A program made the position numbers and the translations under genes. Shown here piece after piece: positions 16,358 to 25,382 of a stretch of 64,000 nucleotides of DNA. Numbering within the stretch: the first letter of the stretch is position 1; each line of letters begins with the position of its first letter. Source of the DNA: Treponema sp. (GTDB lineage: Bacteria; Spirochaetota; Spirochaetia; Treponematales; Treponemataceae); the NCBI GenBank assembly GCA_017525605.1, contig JAFXSM010000030.1, forward strand, positions 212,889-276,888, read 5' to 3'. The notes beneath the pieces are model-generated. The model did not search any database. It worked only from the letters and a program-made list of their open reading frames with translations, and had not been told where the DNA came from.

Positions 16358-18256
16358 TCATGTCGCAAAACGCATTTGCGCCTGCGCTTTCACGTTCTCC
16401 ACGTTGCCGCTGATTTTTTCGTAAATCTCTGGCACGGTCTCGCTCAATGCTTCGATTTTCTTGAGCCACTTCTGGAAAGCTTCCTTGTTTTTTTTGTGCG
16501 CAAGGTTTTTGAGCGTTGACGGAAGCTTTCTTGCGAAGTTCAGGGTGACGTTTCCAGTTTTGACTTTCGAAATCAGCTCCGCAAGCTCTTCTTCTTTTGT
16601 GGCGCAGGTGCACGGCTCAAGAATCGTCCTGATTTCTTCGAGTTCTTCTATCGAAAGCTCTATAGCGTTGCCCGGAGGTTCCAGCTCAAAGAAATTCTTT
16701 GTCGGAACGAAAATTTCCCTTTCCATGCCCTCGAATGCGATTGCTTTCTCGCTCGCTTTCTTCGCCGTCCTGCGTTTTTTCTTCGTTTCGCCCGCCGCGT
16801 CGTTCGTTGCAGATTTGCTTTTTGAATTTTTCGTCGGATTTTCTATAGGAATTTCGTTTGGCATGTCTTTTATTTCGATTTTGGTGAAGAAACGTTTCTC
16901 GCCGTTTTCGGAATTTTTACTGGCATTGAATTTTTTGATGCTGTCGATGATTTTTTTCTCTGAGAATTTCTGCTTGAAAAGGAGCATGAGCTTTTTTCTC
17001 ATCAGAATTGCGTCGATTTTCTTGAGGGATTCCTCGTCGTTCTTTTTTGTGGTGTCGATGCAGAGGATGAATTCGATGTTCGTGTTCTGCCTTGAGTTGC
17101 TTCGTTTTCCGCCCCTGTACGTCGAATATTCGTTCGTCACAATCGTGAGTTTGCCTTTCTTCGTGCAGATTTCGCGCATTTTCTCGAACGGGATTATTCC
17201 GTCTGTCGAATAGCTGATGAGAATGTGCTTCGCGTCGATGTTTCCGATTAGTTCCGAGAATGACTTTTCCGCGATTTCCTTGTAGCAGTAGTCCGATTTC
17301 GTGTTCACCCAGTCGTGGCGGATTGCGGCTTTTTCTTTGAGAACTCCTTTCGAGTTTAGTGTGAGCGGTGCCGGAATGTGGTCCCACTTCGCAATCGTGT
17401 TCAGAAGATGATAGTTGCTTCCATATTGGTGCTGGTTGTACGGTGGGTCGAGATACGCGATGTCGATTCCCTTCACCTTTTTCACGACCTCGTTCGCGTT
17501 CTCCTGGAAAATGTGGATTTTCTGCGTGGAATCAATAAGGGGCGGCCTGCTGAGCTTTATGCCGGTCATTATGCGTTTGAGAGCGTCCTTTCCGTGTCCG
17601 CCGAATCCTTTGTGGAACGCCTTGAAAACTCCCGACGTGTTCGTGTGCGTCGCCGCCTCGTAAATCAAAACTGAAAGAAGCAGATTCTTTATCTTTTCGT
17701 TTTTTTTGTTCTCCGCTTCGATTTCTTTAAGGTTGCTCGGATTTTCCCTTTCCGAATAGTTTTTTTCGATGTAATTTCTGATTTTGTCGATTGCGAGCGC
17801 GTTCTGCCTTGTGTAGAAAAGCCTCTCCGTGTTGAAATCCGCAAGCCCTGAGTCGAATTCCTTCGGCGCATAATATTTTGCGATGTACTGCTCCTCCGAA
17901 GTCGGATTCTTAAGAGAATTTATCTCATTCAGTTTTTCGTTGAATTTTTCCTCCGAGCCGAAAAGTTCAGTCACGTCCGACTCGTTCGTCCCGATGTATC
18001 CTTTCGCAATCACGTTCGCGTAGCATTCCCAGTCGTTCGTGTACACTTCGAACCCGAGGCTCTTCGCCATTCTGGAAACTACGCCGCTCCCTGAAAAAAT
18101 ATCGAAGAATTTCAGCCCTGCTTTCAGTTCCAGCCCTGTGTTCTCTATTGCGCTGTATATCAGCGGAAGCAGTTTCCGTTTGTTTCCGATATACGCGATT
18201 ATCTGTTCTGTTAGATACGGCGTGGAAAAATCTTTTGTGTCAGGTGAAAAATTCAT
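16358..18256 (-). CDS. Orphan N6-adenine DNA methyltransferase with long C-terminal extension
   Basis: The first 370 residues form a D12-class adenine methyltransferase: AdoMet motif FFDIFSGSGVVSRMAKS and catalytic motif YLDPPYNQHQYGSNYHL. The rest (to 632) is Lys/Ser-rich, with a basic linker (KKKRRTAKKASEK) and a helical tail. Such a tail might bind DNA or a partner. No restriction gene is adjacent. The ATG at 18256 is preceded by an extended -10 (TG-A-TATATT) ending six bases upstream, so it is probably leaderless. It converges on the pseudouridine synthase gene with a 15-bp gap. Confidence 0.88.
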   Translation of the reverse strand: MNFSPDTKDFSTPYLTEQIIAYIGNKRKLLPLIYSAIENTGLELKAGLKFFDIFSGSGVVSRMAKSLGFEVYTNDWECYANVIAKGYIGTNESDVTELFGSEEKFNEKLNEINSLKNPTSEEQYIAKYYAPKEFDSGLADFNTERLFYTRQNALAIDKIRNYIEKNYSERENPSNLKEIEAENKKNEKIKNLLLSVLIYEAATHTNTSGVFKAFHKGFGGHGKDALKRIMTGIKLSRPPLIDSTQKIHIFQENANEVVKKVKGIDIAYLDPPYNQHQYGSNYHLLNTIAKWDHIPAPLTLNSKGVLKEKAAIRHDWVNTKSDYCYKEIAEKSFSELIGNIDAKHILISYSTDGIIPFEKMREICTKKGKLTIVTNEYSTYRGGKRSNSRQNTNIEFILCIDTTKKNDEESLKKIDAILMRKKLMLLFKQKFSEKKIIDSIKKFNASKNSENGEKRFFTKIEIKDMPNEIPIENPTKNSKSKSATNDAAGETKKKRRTAKKASEKAIAFEGMEREIFVPTKNFFELEPPGNAIELSIEELEEIRTILEPCTCATKEEELAELISKVKTGNVTLNFARKLPSTLKNLAHKKNKEAFQKWLKKIEALSETVPEIYEKISGNVENVKAQAQMRFAT

Positions 18257-18345
18257 TCGCAAAATATATCACAATAAATTTTGCTAGTGAAGAGAATGAA
18301 AAAAGCGGAATTTGCCCGCTGTCTTTCGGTTGTTTTCCGTGATAA

Positions 18346-18374
18346 TTGACTAAAAAACACTAAGAATATATAGT
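18346..18374 (+). promoter_or_regulatory. Promoter of the rpsP operon
   Basis: TTGACT (18346-18351) and TATAGT (18369-18374) are separated by 17 bases. The leader contains a small hairpin (CCTTG-CAAGG, about 18392-18408) shortly before GGAGG. Confidence 0.55.
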
Positions 18375-18426
18375 TCAAATTCATTTCAAAACCTTGGTTT
18401 AACAAGGCTTTGATGGAGGAATTTTT

Positions 18427-18675
18427 ATGGTCAAGATTAGACTTAAGAGATTCGGTACAAAGGAACGCCCTACATACCGCATCGTAGTTCAGGATGCACG
18501 CAAGCCGCGTGACGGTACAACTATTGAGGAGCTCGGCATCTATCAGCCAATCGCTGCCGCAGATTCTCAGATTGCTTTCAACGAGGAGCGCGCAAAGTAC
18601 TGGATTGGAGTCGGTGCTCAGCCAACAGACACAGTTCGCAAAATTTTCAACAAGAAAGGTTTTGCAGTTAAGTAA
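18427..18675 (+). CDS. rpsP: 30S ribosomal protein S16
   Basis: S16 is a small-subunit assembly protein. The 82 residues show the full family pattern: KIRLKRFGTKERPTYRIVV near the start, then RDGTTIEELGIYQP and RAKYWIGVGAQPTDTV. A strong GGAGG precedes the ATG. First gene of a six-gene ribosome and RNA-modification operon. Confidence 0.98.
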   Translation: MVKIRLKRFGTKERPTYRIVVQDARKPRDGTTIEELGIYQPIAAADSQIAFNEERAKYWIGVGAQPTDTVRKIFNKKGFAVK

Positions 18676-18707
18676 TTTAACGAGAAAAGCCTAAGGGGGA
18701 GCCAGAA

Positions 18708-18941
18708 ATGGAAAAAGACCTGATTGAATATATCGCTAAATCATTGGTCGATGATCCCAGCGCAGTCTCGGTAAATGAAACCGAAGGCGACAGAGGTACA
18801 GTTCTTGAACTTCGTGTAGCCCAGGGTGATATTGGTAAGGTCATCGGCAAGTATGGCCGTATTGCAAAGGCTTTGAGAACTGTTTTGAGTGCTTCTGCCA
18901 ACAAGGACGGAAAACACTACAGTTTGGAGATTCTTGATTGA
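18708..18941 (+). CDS. khpA: KH-domain RNA-binding protein KhpA
   Basis: This 77-residue protein is almost entirely one KH domain. The GxxG loop reads IGKYGR within GDIGKVIGKYGRIAKALRT. Homologues bind many small and messenger RNAs, often with KhpB. GGGGGAGCC precedes the ATG. Its stop overlaps the TTG start of rimM by 4 bp, so the two are coupled. Gene order rpsP-khpA-rimM-trmD-rplS is typical. Confidence 0.95.
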   Translation: MEKDLIEYIAKSLVDDPSAVSVNETEGDRGTVLELRVAQGDIGKVIGKYGRIAKALRTVLSASANKDGKHYSLEILD

Positions 18942-19588
18942 AAGTCGAATCAGAAGAGCTTTTGGAGCAATTTGTTGTAGGTTTTGTCCGAAGCCCGCAC
19001 GGTCTTTCGGGTGAATTCAAAGTTGAGAGTGCTTCCGGTTATTTCGACCACTTTCTCGATATGACTGAAGTTACTTTGAGGAATGGAAAAACAGGCGATT
19101 CTCGGTTGTTCAAAATCGAGGAAGTTGATGCCGGTGACCATGACTTGTACATGAAACTTGTCGGAATGAACAGTCCTGAAGAGGCGAAGAAATTCTCCGG
19201 TTGGGAAATAGTTGTTCCGCGCGACAAAGCTTGTCCTCTTGGCGAGAACGAGTGGTATGTCGAAGATTTGAAAAAATGTTCTTTGGTTTACATTCCGAAG
19301 GACGAAGACGGTTTGGAAAAAGAACCCGTAGTAATTGGAAAAATCACAGACGTAATGGAAGGCGGTTCTAGTGATCTCTTGGAGATTTCATTGGCCGAGA
19401 ACTGTGATCTTCTTACAGATGCAATGCGATTCGGTACGGATGAGGACGGTCGGATTCTTTACAAGCGCGGCGAAAACAAAAAGCCGAGGACGGTATACGT
19501 TCCGCTTAAAGAAGAAGCAGGCTTCATCGGAAAAGTCGATATTGAAAATAGAATGATCCAGTTGATGCACCTCTGGATTCTGGAGTAA
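18938..19588 (+). CDS. rimM: 16S rRNA processing protein RimM
   Basis: RimM assists maturation of the 30S head and binds S19. The protein has 216 residues, longer than the usual 170-180. An N-terminal beta-barrel (VGFVRSPHGLSGEFKVESAS) and a C-terminal PRC-barrel are visible (ENEWYVEDLKKCSLVY, VPLKEEAGFIGKVDIEN). The TTG at 18938 is chosen because it overlaps the khpA stop and follows GGAG by eight bases. The ATG in the proper frame comes too late. Confidence 0.93.
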   Translation: MKVESEELLEQFVVGFVRSPHGLSGEFKVESASGYFDHFLDMTEVTLRNGKTGDSRLFKIEEVDAGDHDLYMKLVGMNSPEEAKKFSGWEIVVPRDKACPLGENEWYVEDLKKCSLVYIPKDEDGLEKEPVVIGKITDVMEGGSSDLLEISLAENCDLLTDAMRFGTDEDGRILYKRGENKKPRTVYVPLKEEAGFIGKVDIENRMIQLMHLWILE

Positions 19589-19592
19589 TTCC

Positions 19593-20396
19593 ATGAAATT
19601 TACAGTGCTGACCTTATTCCCTGAGATTCCGCGAGCGTTTTTTGAAACCTCAATCATGGCGAAAGCGGTTGAAAAGGGAATTATTGCCTACGATTTAGTG
19701 AATATCAGGGATTTTGCCTTTGATAAACACAAGACTTGTGATGACAAACCGTATGGGGGCGGTGCCGGACAACTTTTGATGGCAGAGCCTCTCGGGCGTG
19801 CGCTGGACAGCGTTCAGGCTTACAAGAAGCACGTGATTTACGTCACGCCTTCCGGAAAGCAGCTTACGCAGTCAAAGGCGCATGAGCTTAGTCAGAAAGA
19901 TGAACTTGTTTTCGTGTGCGGAAGGTACGAAGGTATCGACCAGCGCATCATTGATTTGTATGTCGATGACGAGATTTCCATCGGGGATTACGTCATGTCG
20001 AGCGGCGAGTTGGCGGCGACCGTCATAATCGATTCTGTATATCGGTTGGTGGAAGATGTCATAACGCCCGAATCATTGGAAGAAGAGAGTTACTCTGACG
20101 GACTTTTGGAGTATCCGCAGTACACTCACCCGACTGTGTACAAAGGCTTGCAAGTGCCGGATGTCCTGACTTCCGGTAATCATGAGTTAATCCGAAAGTG
20201 GCGGCTGAAAAAGCGTCTTGAAAAGACTCTCGTGAATAGACCTGATTTAATCAGCAAAGCGAGGCTTACAGGGCAGCTGACTATAGAAGCCGAGAAAATG
20301 ATTGAGGAAATTACGGAACAGTTCTTCGTCAAGAAATTGCCGGAAAAGCTCCGTAGGAAAAGAATCTGGCTTAAAAAGCCTGGATCGGATGAATAA
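19593..20396 (+). CDS. trmD: tRNA (guanine37-N1)-methyltransferase
   Basis: TrmD methylates G37 of tRNAs with AdoMet, guarding reading frame. The 267-residue protein shows [16 protein letters not shown], the knotted SPOUT motifs [28 protein letters not shown] and [19 protein letters not shown], and the C-terminal helical domain. It starts 4 bp after the rimM stop. Confidence 0.97.
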   Translation: MKFTVLTLFPEIPRAFFETSIMAKAVEKGIIAYDLVNIRDFAFDKHKTCDDKPYGGGAGQLLMAEPLGRALDSVQAYKKHVIYVTPSGKQLTQSKAHELSQKDELVFVCGRYEGIDQRIIDLYVDDEISIGDYVMSSGELAATVIIDSVYRLVEDVITPESLEEESYSDGLLEYPQYTHPTVYKGLQVPDVLTSGNHELIRKWRLKKRLEKTLVNRPDLISKARLTGQLTIEAEKMIEEITEQFFVKKLPEKLRRKRIWLKKPGSDE

Positions 20397-20424
20397 TCTG
20401 ATTTCAATTAAAAGGAATGCAATC

Positions 20425-20898
20425 ATGGATTTGATTAAAACAATTGAAGAGCAGCAGAAAAACGACCACGCTCTTAACTACAAAGTTGGAGACACTGTAA
20501 AAGTTCACTTCGAAATCATCGAAGGAAAAACAAAGCGTATCCAGATTTTCGAGGGACTCGTTATCGCAATCAAGGGCAGCGGAGTTCGCAAGACTTTCAC
20601 AGTCCGCAAGGATTCTTACGGCGTTGGCGTTGAGCGTGTTTTCCCGGTTTACAGCCCACGCGTTATCAAGGTCGAGGTTGTCCGCGTCGGTAAGGTCCGC
20701 CGCTCTAAGCTCTACTACATCCGCGACAAGGTCGGTAAGGGTGCAAAAGTTAAGGAACTCGTCGGACAGAAGGCAGTCGCTTACCTCAAGTGGTCAAGAG
20801 ACTTGGCAAAGTCTGCTGATGCGAAGGAAGCTGCTATCAATGCTGAGGAGAAGGCAGAGAACGCAGCAGCTGCAGCTAAGCCAAAGGCAAAGAAATAA
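20425..20898 (+). CDS. rplS: 50S ribosomal protein L19 with Ala/Lys-rich tail
   Basis: L19 sits at the 30S-50S interface. The 157-residue protein matches the family for its first 115 residues ([49 protein letters not shown]). It then carries about 35 extra residues rich in Ala, Glu and Lys. The ATG at 20425 follows AAAGGA; upstream in-frame starts overlap trmD. Confidence 0.96.
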   Translation: MDLIKTIEEQQKNDHALNYKVGDTVKVHFEIIEGKTKRIQIFEGLVIAIKGSGVRKTFTVRKDSYGVGVERVFPVYSPRVIKVEVVRVGKVRRSKLYYIRDKVGKGAKVKELVGQKAVAYLKWSRDLAKSADAKEAAINAEEKAENAAAAAKPKAKK

Positions 20899-20968
20899 GC
20901 CTGTTCTATAACTCCGTTCGGGGTTAATAACTGTTGAAGTAACAAGTCAATAGATTCAAGTGATTGAA

Positions 20969-20999
20969 GTCTGGAATTCGTTTGTTTTCCAGGCTTTTT
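20969..20999 (+). terminator. Terminator of the rpsP-rplS operon
   Basis: CTGGAA (20971-20976) pairs with TTCCAG (20987-20992) and is followed by CTTTTTC. A small hairpin (AACTCC-GGGGTT) lies upstream in the 277-bp gap after rplS; nothing else is visible there except the promoter of the next gene. Confidence 0.6.
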
Positions 21000-21133
21000 C
21001 TTTTCTAAGGTGCAATTCAAGAAAATAATTTGGAGTTTTTAGAGTTTTTTGCACTAAATTGAGTCTTTTTTGTTTGGAAAAATCATAAAAATAGTCTTTT
21101 TCGTACATTTAAATAACTGCAAACTGAATCGTG

Positions 21134-21142
21134 TGTTATAAT
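21134..21142 (+). promoter_or_regulatory. Extended -10 promoter
   Basis: TG-T-TATAAT is an ideal extended -10 element. It lies 34 bases before the ATG of the next gene; no good -35 box is seen. Confidence 0.5.
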
Positions 21143-21175
21143 GGACTGTCAGACAAAAGCAATAGGAGTTTGCTT

Positions 21176-21430
21176 ATGAGAAACTTTAACAAGATCAGTG
21201 CTTCTGAAATCAAACTTGGTATGCGCTTCTCTGCCCCTGTCTTTTTTGATGACGGTGAGAGCATGTTTCTCGCCGAGAACAAGGCTGTGAAGCAGTATCA
21301 CATTACTGCGATAGCCAGATGGAAAATCTCTACGCTCCTTACATTCGGTCATGTGATTACCGAAGATGAGATTGACGAACTCGAAGAACTCGATGACTTT
21401 GAGATGGTCGAGGAGCTGGAAGAGATTTGA
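21176..21430 (+). CDS. Stand-alone HD-GYP-leader-like small protein, 84 aa
   Basis: The start (ISASEIKLGMRFSAPVFFDDGESMFLAENK) resembles the short domain that often precedes HD-GYP phosphodiesterase domains in spirochaetes. The C-terminal quarter is strongly acidic (ITEDEIDELEELDDFEMVEELEEI). No catalytic domain follows. AGGAG precedes the ATG. The stop overlaps a TTG start of the YraN gene. Its function is unknown; the family match is moderate. Confidence 0.65.
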   Translation: MRNFNKISASEIKLGMRFSAPVFFDDGESMFLAENKAVKQYHITAIARWKISTLLTFGHVITEDEIDELEELDDFEMVEELEEI

Positions 21431-21843
21431 CGTTTGGGGACTCTGTGGAAGCGTCATTTTATTCTTCCTATACAAAAAGTAAAAATACAAAAGAGATCGG
21501 AAGCGATGGCGAAGATAAAGCCGTCGCTTTTCTTATTTCGGATGGCTATGAGATTGTCGCTCGGAACTGGCGGACAAAAACCGGCGAAATTGATATAATC
21601 GCGAGAAAAAGCGATGTGCTTGTTTTCGTAGAGGTAAAGACGCTTCCGAGCGGAAACTTAGAGACACTTTCTCATGAACTGAACCGCAGAAAGCAGAAAA
21701 GAATTATTGAAACGGCTAAATTTTTTCTGCTAAGTAATCGAAAATATAATGACAGCAAAATCCGGTTTGATGTGTTGGTTATTGACATGCCTGGTTTTGC
21801 ACCTGTTTATCATATCAAAGATGCTTTTGCGGAGTTCGTATGA
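21427..21843 (+). CDS. YraN-family (UPF0102) nuclease-like protein
   Basis: YraN proteins have a Holliday-junction-resolvase-like fold. Motifs: GEDKAVAFLISDGYEIVARNWR, then GEIDIIARK and VLVFVEVKT, which supply the PD-(D/E)XK residues. The protein has 138 residues from TTG at 21427; a GTG at 21445 is equally possible and would give 132. It overlaps the previous and next genes, so the three are probably co-translated. Confidence 0.88.
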   Translation: MTFGDSVEASFYSSYTKSKNTKEIGSDGEDKAVAFLISDGYEIVARNWRTKTGEIDIIARKSDVLVFVEVKTLPSGNLETLSHELNRRKQKRIIETAKFFLLSNRKYNDSKIRFDVLVIDMPGFAPVYHIKDAFAEFV

Positions 21844-22031
21844 AGGTTGCTTCAAAGACTGCTTCTTCTACTAGCAGTATCATATCACCACGTGTATTGG
21901 AATTGCGGAGTAAAATCCAAAATAAGGATTATGTCGATTTCGCAGTTCAGCGTATTGCACAGGTTCTAAGTAGAAGAATAGTCGAAGATCATGGACATCG
22001 TTCTCAGCGAGGGCTTTATGAATCAAAATGA
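21840..22031 (+). CDS. Hypothetical small protein, 63 aa
   Basis: The ATG overlaps the YraN stop by 4 bp (ATGA) and the 3' end overlaps the next gene by 14 bp, the usual tight packing of a real gene. The N-terminus is Ser/Thr-rich, followed by a helix (VDFAVQRIAQVLSRRIVED). No family recognised. Confidence 0.55.
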   Translation: MKVASKTASSTSSIISPRVLELRSKIQNKDYVDFAVQRIAQVLSRRIVEDHGHRSQRGLYESK

Positions 22032-22569
22032 TGCGTCGTACTCTAACGGACGACGCCGAAATCAACGAAGAAACGAGCGCAAGGGTGAACGCCGCAACGA
22101 GCGCAGAAAGGAAGAGCGTTCCAGAAAACCAAAAGATGTAAAAGAAAGCAAAGAGCGTCGGTCAAAGGGCGGCAAGGGAAGTTTCCTTCAGAAGGAGCTT
22201 TTGCGCGCTCTTCAAAGGGAAACTGCCGAAAACGAAAATGCGATTCGCGCGTTCCGTGCCGACGTGAAGACGTGCGAGATTTGCGGAAAGCCGATTTCGC
22301 CTGACGAAATATGCAGTGCTGTTTCGAACAAAGCCACAGGAAATCCTGCGCATTTCGATTGCGTTCTGCGCCAGGTTTCCTCGAAAGAAAATCCAGGCCC
22401 TAACGAGAAGGTCGCTTACATCGGGCAGGGGCGGTTTGCGGTTCTGCATTTTGAAAATCCGCATGACCTCCGCCACTTTACGATACGAAGGCTGATTGAG
22501 TGGGAGGACAGGGACAACCGCCTCGAATGGCGCAACGAGATGGCAGGACTTTTCAGCCAGATAAAATAG
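22018..22569 (+). CDS. Arg-rich protein with CxxC...HxxC zinc site, 183 aa
   Basis: The first 65 residues are extremely basic (repeated RRN, ERR, KER), suggesting RNA binding. A compact domain follows with CEICGKPI and PAHFDC, spaced like a single zinc site. The C-terminal part reads EKVAYIGQGRFAVLHFENP. The start at 22018 has GAGGG eight bases upstream. It is the last gene of this run and is followed by a terminator. Confidence 0.75.
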   Translation: MNQNDASYSNGRRRNQRRNERKGERRNERRKEERSRKPKDVKESKERRSKGGKGSFLQKELLRALQRETAENENAIRAFRADVKTCEICGKPISPDEICSAVSNKATGNPAHFDCVLRQVSSKENPGPNEKVAYIGQGRFAVLHFENPHDLRHFTIRRLIEWEDRDNRLEWRNEMAGLFSQIK

Positions 22570-22596
22570 ATTTTGAAATATTTTGAAAAATGACAA

Positions 22597-22622
22597 GGCG
22601 GAGATTCGGTCTCCGCTTTTTT
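22597..22622 (+). terminator. Hairpin terminator
   Basis: GCGGAG pairs with CTCCGC around a 7-base loop, followed by six T. It ends the YraN-containing operon. Confidence 0.75.
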
Positions 22623-22644
22623 GTTTTAAAAAGATTTTTCGGGC

Positions 22645-22668
22645 AAAAAAAATCCCGGAAAAACCGGG
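22645..22668 (-). terminator. Terminator of tRNA-Leu
   Basis: On the minus strand CCCGG pairs with CCGGG and is followed by eight T. It lies four bases after the tRNA gene. Confidence 0.7.
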
Positions 22669-22671
22669 AGC

Positions 22672-22755
22672 TGCCGAGAACCGGACTCGAACCGGCACGA
22701 CCAATGCGGTCAGGGGATTTTAAGTCCCCGATGTCTACCATTCCATCATCTCGGC
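22672..22755 (-). tRNA. tRNA-Leu (anticodon UAA)
   Basis: The 84-nt cloverleaf has acceptor stem GCCGAGA/TCTCGGC and discriminator A. The anticodon arm is GGGGA-CTTAAAA-TCCCC, giving UAA. There is a long variable arm (TGACCGCATTGGTC) and a T arm with GGTTCGAGTCC. The long variable arm and A73 fit leucine. No CCA is encoded. Confidence 0.95.
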
Positions 22756-22841
22756 GGTGTCAAAAAAGACGTATGTAAGATTATCAAAAAACAAAGTCAT
22801 TTTCAAGTTTGCAAATTCAACTTCGGATTCAGCTTCGGCTG

Positions 22842-24083
22842 TCACAGCGGAATGTACGTTGCCTTTGAGCCTGGAAGCGAGTCGAGAATCCTATTGCAGA
22901 ATTCGTCGTACTCGCTTCGGCTTGTCATAACCCAGAGTATCGGCTCGGCATACTTGTGCAGCTTCGGAATGTCGGCATATCCGTCCGTGAAAACGATGAG
23001 CCCGTCGTACATCGGGTGCTGCTCGAAATAGTCGATTGCCGGCTGGAAATCCGTTCCGCCGCGGCCTGTTATCTTCACCTGCTTTTTCGCTTTTTTCAGC
23101 GACAGAACGTCTTCCTTCATTTCCGCGTCAAACTGAATCACGTCGATTGTCTTTATTCCGTATTTGAAGAACCTGTTGATAATCGAAAAAAACTGCTGCA
23201 GTGCCGAATCCGAGATTGAGCCGCTAGTGTCGACCGCGACAAGAAGGCCCGTCGTGAAGTCGCTCTGGCTTCCCATGTACGAAAAGCCGTATCGCCTGTT
23301 CGGTTTCATTCGGGTGAGCTTTCGCTTTGAGGAGAGAATCGACGCGCGGAACATCGACAGCATCCGCCTGTAGTCCATTTTGATTACAAGGCTTGCTTCG
23401 ATTAGCTGCTGGATGTCACCTTTGAGCGAGCCCCATCCGTTCGACATCTGCGCCCTTTCGATTTCGGTGTTTATTATTTCGGTTGCCTCGTCGTTCTCTT
23501 CCCAAAGCTTTGACATCTGGTATGACATGAGAAACGAACTGAATTCATCGGATAAATCTTCTTCCGACATATCGGAATCTTCTTCGCTCATGCTCATCAG
23601 AACCTTGGAAAAATCCTCAAGCGGCTTTTTCAGTGCCGTAAGGAGCTTTGCGTAGTATTCCTCGTAGCAAAGCCCGTTCGGAAGGTTGAAGTCGGCAGGG
23701 GAGGCGAGCTTCGTTTTCGCTGATTTGAAGAAACTTGAGTTGTTTTTTGCCGTTGAATCCTGAATCGTCACGTCGCTTGCAAGCGCGAGGACGACAAAGT
23801 TCGGGCAGGCCGGAAGCCTCTGGTACGGATGTTTCAGGAGAATCCGAAGCGTTTCGATTTTCAGAAGGTCGTAGAGCTGGTTGTCGTCGATTTTTTCGAT
23901 GACTGTCGGGTTGAATTCGATTCTCATCTTTCCGCATCTGAACGGAATTTTGATTTTGGAATTCACCGTCAGCTTGTGCGTGCAGTAAACGCCGAAGAGA
24001 AGCGGCTCGCGGAGAAACCAATCTTCCGCGATTTTTGTTATCCTCTCGCTTGCATTTTGTCGTGACGGGCTTTTTTCTTCCAT
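22842..24083 (-). CDS. VWA/metallopeptidase-like (DUF2201-type) protein, MoxR partner
   Basis: This is the usual partner of a MoxR ATPase. The N-terminal 200 residues resemble the putative metallopeptidase domain, but the place of HExxH reads IETLR (in LLKIETLRILLKHP), so the metal site looks lost. The C-terminal domain (about 285-413) is VWA-like, with the MIDAS motif LVAVDTSGSIS, then GGTDF and FTDGYAD. The start at 24083 has AAGGAA upstream. It follows the MoxR gene in the same direction by 65 bp. Confidence 0.82.
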   Translation of the reverse strand: MEEKSPSRQNASERITKIAEDWFLREPLLFGVYCTHKLTVNSKIKIPFRCGKMRIEFNPTVIEKIDDNQLYDLLKIETLRILLKHPYQRLPACPNFVVLALASDVTIQDSTAKNNSSFFKSAKTKLASPADFNLPNGLCYEEYYAKLLTALKKPLEDFSKVLMSMSEEDSDMSEEDLSDEFSSFLMSYQMSKLWEENDEATEIINTEIERAQMSNGWGSLKGDIQQLIEASLVIKMDYRRMLSMFRASILSSKRKLTRMKPNRRYGFSYMGSQSDFTTGLLVAVDTSGSISDSALQQFFSIINRFFKYGIKTIDVIQFDAEMKEDVLSLKKAKKQVKITGRGGTDFQPAIDYFEQHPMYDGLIVFTDGYADIPKLHKYAEPILWVMTSRSEYDEFCNRILDSLPGSKATYIPL

Positions 24084-24148
24084 AGTGTTCCTTCAATTTT
24101 TCTTCTCTTTCTCTTCTGATTTTTCTTCCGGCTCTGAACCGATTTTTT

Positions 24149-25225
24149 TTACGCTATCGAATTAACGAATTTTATGATTTTCGCCTGGAATTTCGGAGCG
24201 TTCATGACGATGAACGAGACTGCGTGCGGATAAGTTCCGCTTGTGTAGAGGTTCGAGAAGTGCCCCATCGCCTCCTGCTTCATCTCAAGAATGAGAAGCC
24301 CGAAGTACGCCTCGAAGTTCTTTGCGATTTCTGCGGATTTCGACTTGTCGTAATTTTTGCTTTCGATGTAGCGGAAAAGGGATTCGTTGATGATTGCGAG
24401 TTCCGACGTTTCGTATCCCTTGACCGTGTTCTCGATGTCCTTGAAATTTTGGGTGAGGATTTCCTCCGCCGTAAGAAGCCTGTTCTCGCTGAGTGCCGCG
24501 AAGAATTTCGTTGCGGCAGGCATTCCGATTATTCCGGCCGATATTTTTTTGTAGATTTCGTCGCTTGCGTTTGCGACTCCGTTTATGATTTCCGAAAGCC
24601 TGTACCATCCGCGCCTGTCAGGGGATTTCTCAAGCCCCATGTCCTCGCGTCTGAGCGTTGCTCCGTCGAGGTAGTCCGGGTTTTCCGAGATGAACTGGAC
24701 GATTCTCTTGTCGATTCCGCTTTTTTCCGCCCACAAAAGCCACTCCGGCACCGACGGCACGAATTCGAAAACGTTGAACCTTGAGACGAGAGCCGGGTCC
24801 AAGTCCGTCAGCTGATATTCGTCGCCTGCGTTCACCGCGCTGATTATGCGGCTGCCTTCCGGGAGTTTTTTTCCGGCGAGCGTCTTGTTGAGCGCAAGGT
24901 CCATGATTGTCTGGAGGACTTCCGGGCGTGCCCTGTTCAATTCGTCAAGGAAAAGGACGATCGGCTTTCCGTCTGTGGGAAACCAGTACGGCGGCATGAA
25001 TTCGGTTTTGCCTGTAGATTCGTTCTTGTTGAGAAGTCCGATGAGGTCGCCGGGGTCGCTCATCTGCCCGAGAAAAAGAGGGACTACTTTCATTCCCTTC
25101 GATTCATAAAATTCCGTGAGAATCTGCGATTTTCCGATTCCGTGCTTTCCTGCGAGAAGAATGTTCTGTGCGGCAGGCGTTATTTCCAAAATTTTTTTGA
25201 GTTCAGCAGAGTTAATTTTTATCAT
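24149..25225 (-). CDS. MoxR-family AAA+ ATPase
   Basis: The 358-residue ATPase has Walker A GKHGIGKS, Walker B VLFLDELNRA, and sensor 1 in SAVNAGDEYQLTDLDPALVSRF. MoxR proteins act as chaperones that insert cofactors or remodel VWA-bearing partners; the next gene supplies such a partner. The start MIKINSAEL at 25225 has no clear ribosome binding site. Confidence 0.9.
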   Translation of the reverse strand: MIKINSAELKKILEITPAAQNILLAGKHGIGKSQILTEFYESKGMKVVPLFLGQMSDPGDLIGLLNKNESTGKTEFMPPYWFPTDGKPIVLFLDELNRARPEVLQTIMDLALNKTLAGKKLPEGSRIISAVNAGDEYQLTDLDPALVSRFNVFEFVPSVPEWLLWAEKSGIDKRIVQFISENPDYLDGATLRREDMGLEKSPDRRGWYRLSEIINGVANASDEIYKKISAGIIGMPAATKFFAALSENRLLTAEEILTQNFKDIENTVKGYETSELAIINESLFRYIESKNYDKSKSAEIAKNFEAYFGLLILEMKQEAMGHFSNLYTSGTYPHAVSFIVMNAPKFQAKIIKFVNSIA

Positions 25226-25382
25226 AGAAAATAATTGTATGTTAGAACACGGCGTTAGACAATAAATGCACCGAAAAACATCAGAGCTGCTCAGAAAGTG
25301 AAGTTTTTGAATATGTTGTTTTGCTTTCGGAATTCACCACGCGTCTGTTTGATGTTCTGAAATTCAGATAAAATTGACGATT

